64,000 nucleotides of DNA from Rhodococcus qingshengii JCM 15477 (GTDB taxonomy: Bacteria; Actinomycetota; Actinomycetes; Mycobacteriales; Mycobacteriaceae), in NCBI RefSeq assembly GCF_023221595.1, contig NZ_CP096563.1, positions 1,284,501 through 1,348,500 on the forward strand, written 5' to 3'. Below the pieces are notes generated by a model, which did not search any database, was not told where the DNA came from, and saw only the letters and a program-made list of their open reading frames with translations. The position numbers and the translations under genes were made by a program. Positions 59,829-64,000 of the stretch are shown here, in pieces (position 1 is the stretch's first letter; each line of letters begins with the position of its first letter).

Positions 59829-61352
59829 ATGGAACTTCCATCCGATACTCCCGACGACGTCGTGGCCGCGGCCGCCGGCGGACCAAGGGTTCCGCAGTTC
59901 GATCCCACAGTGGGGATTCCGGTAGTTCCGCCAGGGGGAGATGCTCCCCACCGGTTGGTGGTCATCGGCGATTCGCTGTCTCAGGGATTCCAGAGCGGGG
60001 CGATCTTCAATACCGATCTGTCGTATCCGGCGATCATTGCTTACCAGCTGGGCCGGCTCGACCAGTTCCGCTTTCCCCGTTACGGCGGCCCGGGCGGGCT
60101 TCCGCTCAACATCGAACTGTTGCTCCGCACCCTCGAGGAGCGCTTCGGCCCACGGCTCGACCTCTGGGAGGTGCCGCTCGCACTCTTTGCTGCGCGCGCG
60201 TTCATGGATCAGGTAGAGGACTATTGGGAACGCGGACCGGGCAGCGAAGCGCCGACATTCTCGACAATCAACCACAACCTCTCGGTGTACGGGTGGGATC
60301 TTCGTGACGCTCTGACCAAGACGGCGCAGGGCTGCGAGGATGCTCTTCACCAACCGCACGACGATTTGATCAGCCAGATCGTCGAGAACAACGGCGAGCG
60401 CGCCGCACTGCGAGTTCTGCCGCGAGGCTCCGACGCCGAGAAGCGTATGACCGCGTTCGACGCAGCAGCGGAGTTGGGCAAGGAAGGCATCGAAACTCTG
60501 ATCGTCTTCCTCGGTGCCAACAACGCGCTCCGCACCGTCACCGAACTTCGAGTCGAGTGGAGCGGCAACAACTTCCGTGATCCGGGCGGCAAGCGCGACT
60601 ACACGGTGTGGCGGCCTGAGCACTTCGCGTCGGAGTACGCCGAGGTGCTGGCCGCGATCCGCAAGATCAACGCCCAGCACGTCATCCTCTGCACCGTCCC
60701 ACACGTGACCATCGCACCGATCGCCCACGGGCTCGGGGGGAAGATCGAAATCGGATCCCGCTACTTCCCGTACTACGCACGACCGTGGGTGCGCGACACC
60801 GACTTCGACCCACAACGCGATCAGCACATCACCGGCGCGCAGGCGTGGGCCGTCGACACCGCAATCGACATGTACAACGACGGAATCGAGCAAGCCGTCG
60901 CGAATGCCCGTCGGGTGGGGAAGGACTGGTACCTCTGCGATATTGCCGGGTTGCTCGAGCGCGTGGCCTCACGGCGCTACGTCACCGACGTCAATGCGCG
61001 GCCGTCATGGTGGACGCCGTACCCCCTTCCCAAGGCGCTGACCGACTTGCAACCCGTGCCGGACTCGCTGTTCCTCTCCGCCGACGGTCGCGGCGGCCGC
61101 GCTTCGGGCGGCCTCTTCTCGCTCGACGGCGTTCATCCCACGACAGTCGCGTACGGGGTGATGGCGCAAGAACTGGCGAACATCATGGTCACGGCAGGGG
61201 TCCAGTTCGACCGCGCTCAGATCGATTTCGACCGACTCGTCCGACGCGACACCTTGGTGCGCACTCCGCCGCAGAATCTCGATTCCACGCTCGGCGTCAT
61301 CGGCTGGGCCGACGAGCATCTCGGCTTTGCCAAACGTGTGTTCGGCCTCTGA
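59829..61352 (+). CDS. SGNH/GDSL-family hydrolase, about 507 aa
   Basis: ATG 59829 with GGAGG 9 bases upstream. The nucleophile Ser49 is in RLVVIGDSLSQGFQSG; the C-terminal Asp433/His436 block is FSLDGVHPTTVAYGVM. Asn/Gly oxyanion blocks appear in VFLGANNALRTV. Family proteins are esterases or lipases. No signal peptide is visible, so an intracellular or non-classical location is likely. At ~500 aa it is larger than most GDSL enzymes, with a long insertion between the first blocks. Confidence 0.88.
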   Translation: MELPSDTPDDVVAAAAGGPRVPQFDPTVGIPVVPPGGDAPHRLVVIGDSLSQGFQSGAIFNTDLSYPAIIAYQLGRLDQFRFPRYGGPGGLPLNIELLLRTLEERFGPRLDLWEVPLALFAARAFMDQVEDYWERGPGSEAPTFSTINHNLSVYGWDLRDALTKTAQGCEDALHQPHDDLISQIVENNGERAALRVLPRGSDAEKRMTAFDAAAELGKEGIETLIVFLGANNALRTVTELRVEWSGNNFRDPGGKRDYTVWRPEHFASEYAEVLAAIRKINAQHVILCTVPHVTIAPIAHGLGGKIEIGSRYFPYYARPWVRDTDFDPQRDQHITGAQAWAVDTAIDMYNDGIEQAVANARRVGKDWYLCDIAGLLERVASRRYVTDVNARPSWWTPYPLPKALTDLQPVPDSLFLSADGRGGRASGGLFSLDGVHPTTVAYGVMAQELANIMVTAGVQFDRAQIDFDRLVRRDTLVRTPPQNLDSTLGVIGWADEHLGFAKRVFGL

Positions 61353-61355
61353 CTT

Positions 61356-62108
61356 TCAGCTTGCCTTCGACATCGTCGGTGCAACGATGCGTTCCGCGTA
61401 CTCCCGCAGCAGTGCCACCAGGTCTGCGTCGTCGACGGAAAGTCTGCCGGTCGGACCTATCGCAGCCAAGGCACCGACGACACACCTTTCCGCGTCGTGG
61501 ATCGGGACGGCGACGGCGGAGCGTCCGACACGAATCTCGTCGACCTCACGGGCGGCCTCACCGCGCCGGATCCGCGAGAGCTCGAGTTCCAACGCGTCGC
61601 CGTCGGTGATGGTGTGTGCGGTGACCTTTCGCAGTGGGGCCTCGGCCAATTCGGGTCGGTTGGCGAGGAGCAGCTTCCCGATAGCCGACGCGTGAACGGC
61701 TGTGACCAGTGTCCGTTCGCCACTGAGTTCGTGGTCGGGATCGCGATCGACGAGCCGAATTCTGTTTTCTGCAAACGACGCGAGGTAGACGCCGAACCGT
61801 AGCTGTTCGCGGAGTTCTTCGAGGAGCACCGAATTGTCGATGGGTGTGGGTTCGGCGGCAGCCCCGGCTAATTCACGGGTGCGTCGGCCTAGTGCGAAGC
61901 CGGAGAGGTCGGCGATCCGAACCAGGTAACCGTCGGCGACAAGGATGTTGAGTAACCGATAGGCAGTGGCAGGTGGGATGTCGGCCAGGGCGGCAATGTC
62001 CTTGGCGGTGGCTCCCGATCCGAGCCTGGCCGCCGACTCGAGGAGGGCAAGGGCGCGCTGAACCGCTCGGGGTTCGTGCCCACCGAGGTCGCGTGGTCGG
62101 CCCACCAT
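61356..62108 (-). CDS. IclR-family regulator coupled to an APC permease
   Basis: 250 aa from ATG 62108, which overlaps the permease stop (TGATG). HTH: AVQRALALLESAARLGSGAT, AKDIAALADIPPATAYRLLN; effector domain: VTAVHASAIGKLLLANRPEL and VDEIRVGRSAVAVPIHDAER. The frame extends to 62711 but that part is antisense-type shadow inside the permease. As the downstream gene of the pair it probably controls the permease in response to its substrate. Confidence 0.9.
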   Translation of the reverse strand: MVGRPRDLGGHEPRAVQRALALLESAARLGSGATAKDIAALADIPPATAYRLLNILVADGYLVRIADLSGFALGRRTRELAGAAAEPTPIDNSVLLEELREQLRFGVYLASFAENRIRLVDRDPDHELSGERTLVTAVHASAIGKLLLANRPELAEAPLRKVTAHTITDGDALELELSRIRRGEAAREVDEIRVGRSAVAVPIHDAERCVVGALAAIGPTGRLSVDDADLVALLREYAERIVAPTMSKAS

Positions 62109-63619
62109 CAGCGGGCGCCGGCAGTCGGCTCGCCCACCAGCACGATGTTTCCGGCTGCGTCGGTGGCGAACACCCCAGCTCCTGGTAGTACGTCCTCGGT
62201 TTCGGGACTGTCGAAAGCTCCGACGTGCAGCAGACTTTTGGGGCTTCGGCGTCGCAGGTAGAACTGCCAGAGTGTGCCCGAAGTCAGGATCACGAGTACG
62301 GCGATCGGTGCAACGTACGCGTGGTCGATCGTGTTGGCATAAACCAGGTAACCGAGGACTATCGCTCCGGCACCACTGCCACACGACGCGGCCGCGAGAA
62401 CGCCGGGAGTGTGCTCGCCGATCCGTGTCAGGAAGACAACGGATGCGATAGCCGTCAGTGCATAGGCCACGATGACGGCGCCGCGAACAGTCAGTCGAAC
62501 GTCGTCGAAGATTTCTCCGCGCCCGAGAACGGCAAAGGTTCCGCCGCCCAGCAGGACGGTGCAGACCACGGTAGTCAATGCGAAGTAGGGCGTACGGAAG
62601 GCACTGTGAACCGAGGCGAACCGGCGGGGGAGTAGGCGCTCGACACCGAACGAATAGACCAGGCGTGACGCAGCATTGGACGACGCCATCGAGGACGCCA
62701 GCCACGAGCACCCCAGACCGACGTTGAGCGCGATCACGACACCGGGGCTCACGCCCGTCGCCGTTCCGTGGAGATAGGCGTTGACGAGGGTGTCACTGCG
62801 CCCGGACCAAGCGGCCCAGCCCGCGAAGATGAAGAGCGATCCACAGATGATCGGAGTGAGAAGGACTGTGCGGGTGACGGTTACCAGCGGACGACGGGCC
62901 TCGGGGCCGAAGAAGGCCGCGCTCTCGAATCCGGCGAGAGCGAACACGGCAGCCAGGGCGGTGAGTAACAACCCGTGGCCGGAGGTGGGTGGAACGATCT
63001 GTGCTTGTTGACTTCCGGAACCGCCCAGGATCATGAGCCCGACGATGAACAGAAGTGAACAGCTTTCGACGACGAGGATCGCGAGCGCGGCAAATCTGAC
63101 ACTTCGCACGAGAGCGCCGAGAATCAGCAAGGCTATCCCCAGATAGAGCGCGATGACGTGAAAAGTCTTGTCCACGTGCACACCCGCGAAGCCGAGCAAT
63201 GCGATTGCGGCCTGTCCGCCGTGATAGAGCGTCATCACCGCGCTGCCGACGTACTTGACCAGCATGGCGATGCCGGTGGTCAATGCTGCCCGGGTGCCCA
63301 GGCCACGAAAGACGAAGCTGTGCAATCCGCCCGACGCAGCCATTCGGCGAGTGAACTGCGAAACGCAGAAGGCTATGAGCGTCACCAGCACGGTGGCCGC
63401 GATGATGGTGATCATCCCGCTCAACAATCGGCCGTGTGTCAGCATGGTGACGGGCAGAACGACCATCGACACAGCAGGGGCAGTGGTTGCCACCGACTGG
63501 GCCAGCACTTCGGCGCCCGAGAGTTGCCGACGGCCCAACGCCCGCAGCGGTGATCGCGCCGGGGGCTGCTTCTCGCGCGTGGTGAAGGACCGCGCGATGG
63601 CTTCGGTGAGAGCGGACAT
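62108..63619 (-). CDS. APC-family amino acid/amine permease
   Basis: 503 aa with about twelve membrane helices. Conserved pieces: LSGAEVLAQSVATTAPAVSM near helix 1, FCVSQFTRRMAASGGLHSFV, VFALAGFESAAFFGPEARRP (the GFE region of helix 6) and SSNAASRLVYSFGVERLLPR after helix 8. The last ~45 residues (GAFDSPETEDVLPGAGVFAT) form a soluble tail, unusual for the family. Substrate unknown; the adjacent exported oxidase-like gene could suggest amines. Confidence 0.88.
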   Translation of the reverse strand: MSALTEAIARSFTTREKQPPARSPLRALGRRQLSGAEVLAQSVATTAPAVSMVVLPVTMLTHGRLLSGMITIIAATVLVTLIAFCVSQFTRRMAASGGLHSFVFRGLGTRAALTTGIAMLVKYVGSAVMTLYHGGQAAIALLGFAGVHVDKTFHVIALYLGIALLILGALVRSVRFAALAILVVESCSLLFIVGLMILGGSGSQQAQIVPPTSGHGLLLTALAAVFALAGFESAAFFGPEARRPLVTVTRTVLLTPIICGSLFIFAGWAAWSGRSDTLVNAYLHGTATGVSPGVVIALNVGLGCSWLASSMASSNAASRLVYSFGVERLLPRRFASVHSAFRTPYFALTTVVCTVLLGGGTFAVLGRGEIFDDVRLTVRGAVIVAYALTAIASVVFLTRIGEHTPGVLAAASCGSGAGAIVLGYLVYANTIDHAYVAPIAVLVILTSGTLWQFYLRRRSPKSLLHVGAFDSPETEDVLPGAGVFATDAAGNIVLVGEPTAGAR

Positions 63620-63833
63620 GTCGCGTCACGCTAGTCCGGTTCTGTAACGCCGATATTGCGGGCATGCTTCCGCTGATCGCACTCGGGTGAGAGAGCAAGA
63701 TGCGAACGCTCGCACGTTTCTCACTCGGTCCCCACCGACTGTTTCCTGCGCGTCAAGTTCCGGACCCAACGCTCCTGAAGTCTGTGTTCAACACCAACCA
63801 CCCGGGTCACCGGGAGCACACTGGGGAGCTCGA

Positions 63834-64000
63834 ATGCCATACACACGTAGATCTTTCATGCGCAGCCTGGGAATCACCGGCGGCGCCGGCCTGGCACTCG
63901 GTGCTATGTCGTCCATCGGCCTGGCGCCGGCAGTGGCGTCGACGCCGAGGCGATTTCAGGCACCTGCTGCGGGTGACCTGATCGGAAAGGTCAAGGGAAA
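63834..64000 (+). CDS. Tat-exported protein, N-terminus only (probable flavin amine oxidase)
   Basis: ATG 63834 has GGGGAG 5 bases upstream. The first residues give MPYTRRSFMRSLGITGGAGL, a twin-arginine signal (RRSFMR) and hydrophobic core, with a cut expected after APAVAS. The last visible residues AAGDLIGKVKG are where flavin monoamine oxidases run into their GxGxxG FAD motif. The assignment is tentative because the motif lies beyond the window. The adjacent APC permease fits an amine-use role. Confidence 0.6.
   Translation, partial: MPYTRRSFMRSLGITGGAGLALGAMSSIGLAPAVASTPRRFQAPAAGDLIGKVKG

Overview
The window reads as chromosome of a high-GC actinomycete, most likely a Rhodococcus of the erythropolis/qingshengii group. 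The pointers are FurA-KatG, a DosS/DosR-type pair, a WS/DGAT acyltransferase, an AlkB alkane hydroxylase, a KstD-type steroid dehydrogenase, a BldC-like regulator and actinobacterial dCTP deaminase, plus strong G/C bias at third codon positions and frequent GTG starts. The species is inferred from gene content, not from a marker gene.

Layout. 0-6 kb: end of an AI-2E-type permease, small proteins, RidA, a BldC-like protein, then a thiolase/CoA-transferase operon facing its IclR regulator across a palindromic operator. 6-16 kb: an XRE-cupin regulator and drug exporter, an alkylsulfatase, an Ntn hydrolase, an MHS permease, and an amino-sugar recycling operon (anmK, murR-type regulator, murQ, nagB) with an odd tandem repeat before murQ. 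16-24 kb: FprA, a membrane Ser/Thr kinase with an unusual N-terminal region, furA-katG and a NUDIX hydrolase. 23.6-30 kb: an overlapping operon of cytochrome oxidase subunit I, a small membrane protein and a universal stress protein, next to a heme-type DosS/DosR pair. 30.5-37.6 kb: an IS256-family element that appears to split a membrane-protein gene, an HxlR/MFS pair with a large inverted repeat, an M20 hydrolase and a stretch of gene remnants. 37.6-44 kb: KstD, an M23-LysM hydrolase, a pentapeptide-repeat protein with a small partner, and AlkB. 44-53 kb: a sortase with its probable surface substrate and TetR regulator, a CIRCE-preceded hsp20, a metallo-hydrolase, WS/DGAT and secreted proteins. 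53-56 kb: a YtrA-type GntR/ABC operon. 55.8-58.3 kb: a gene-poor, degenerate island ending at a tRNA-Gly(CCC), containing a 46-bp perfect palindrome and a 36-codon ORF with an excellent ribosome binding site. 58.6-64 kb: dcd, small membrane proteins, a GDSL hydrolase, an IclR/APC permease pair and the start of a Tat-exported protein.

How the parts work together: several modules show a regulator beside its target with a visible operator (IclR, HxlR, TetR, GntR, HrcA/CIRCE). Metabolic themes are ketoacid, steroid, alkane and storage-lipid use, cell-wall turnover, and hypoxia/oxidative stress. The less ordinary items are the planctomycete-like kinase, the repeat-generated nano-ORFs before murQ, the sortase/ice-binding-like locus and the tRNA-linked island. 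All functions are read from sequence patterns without database searches.
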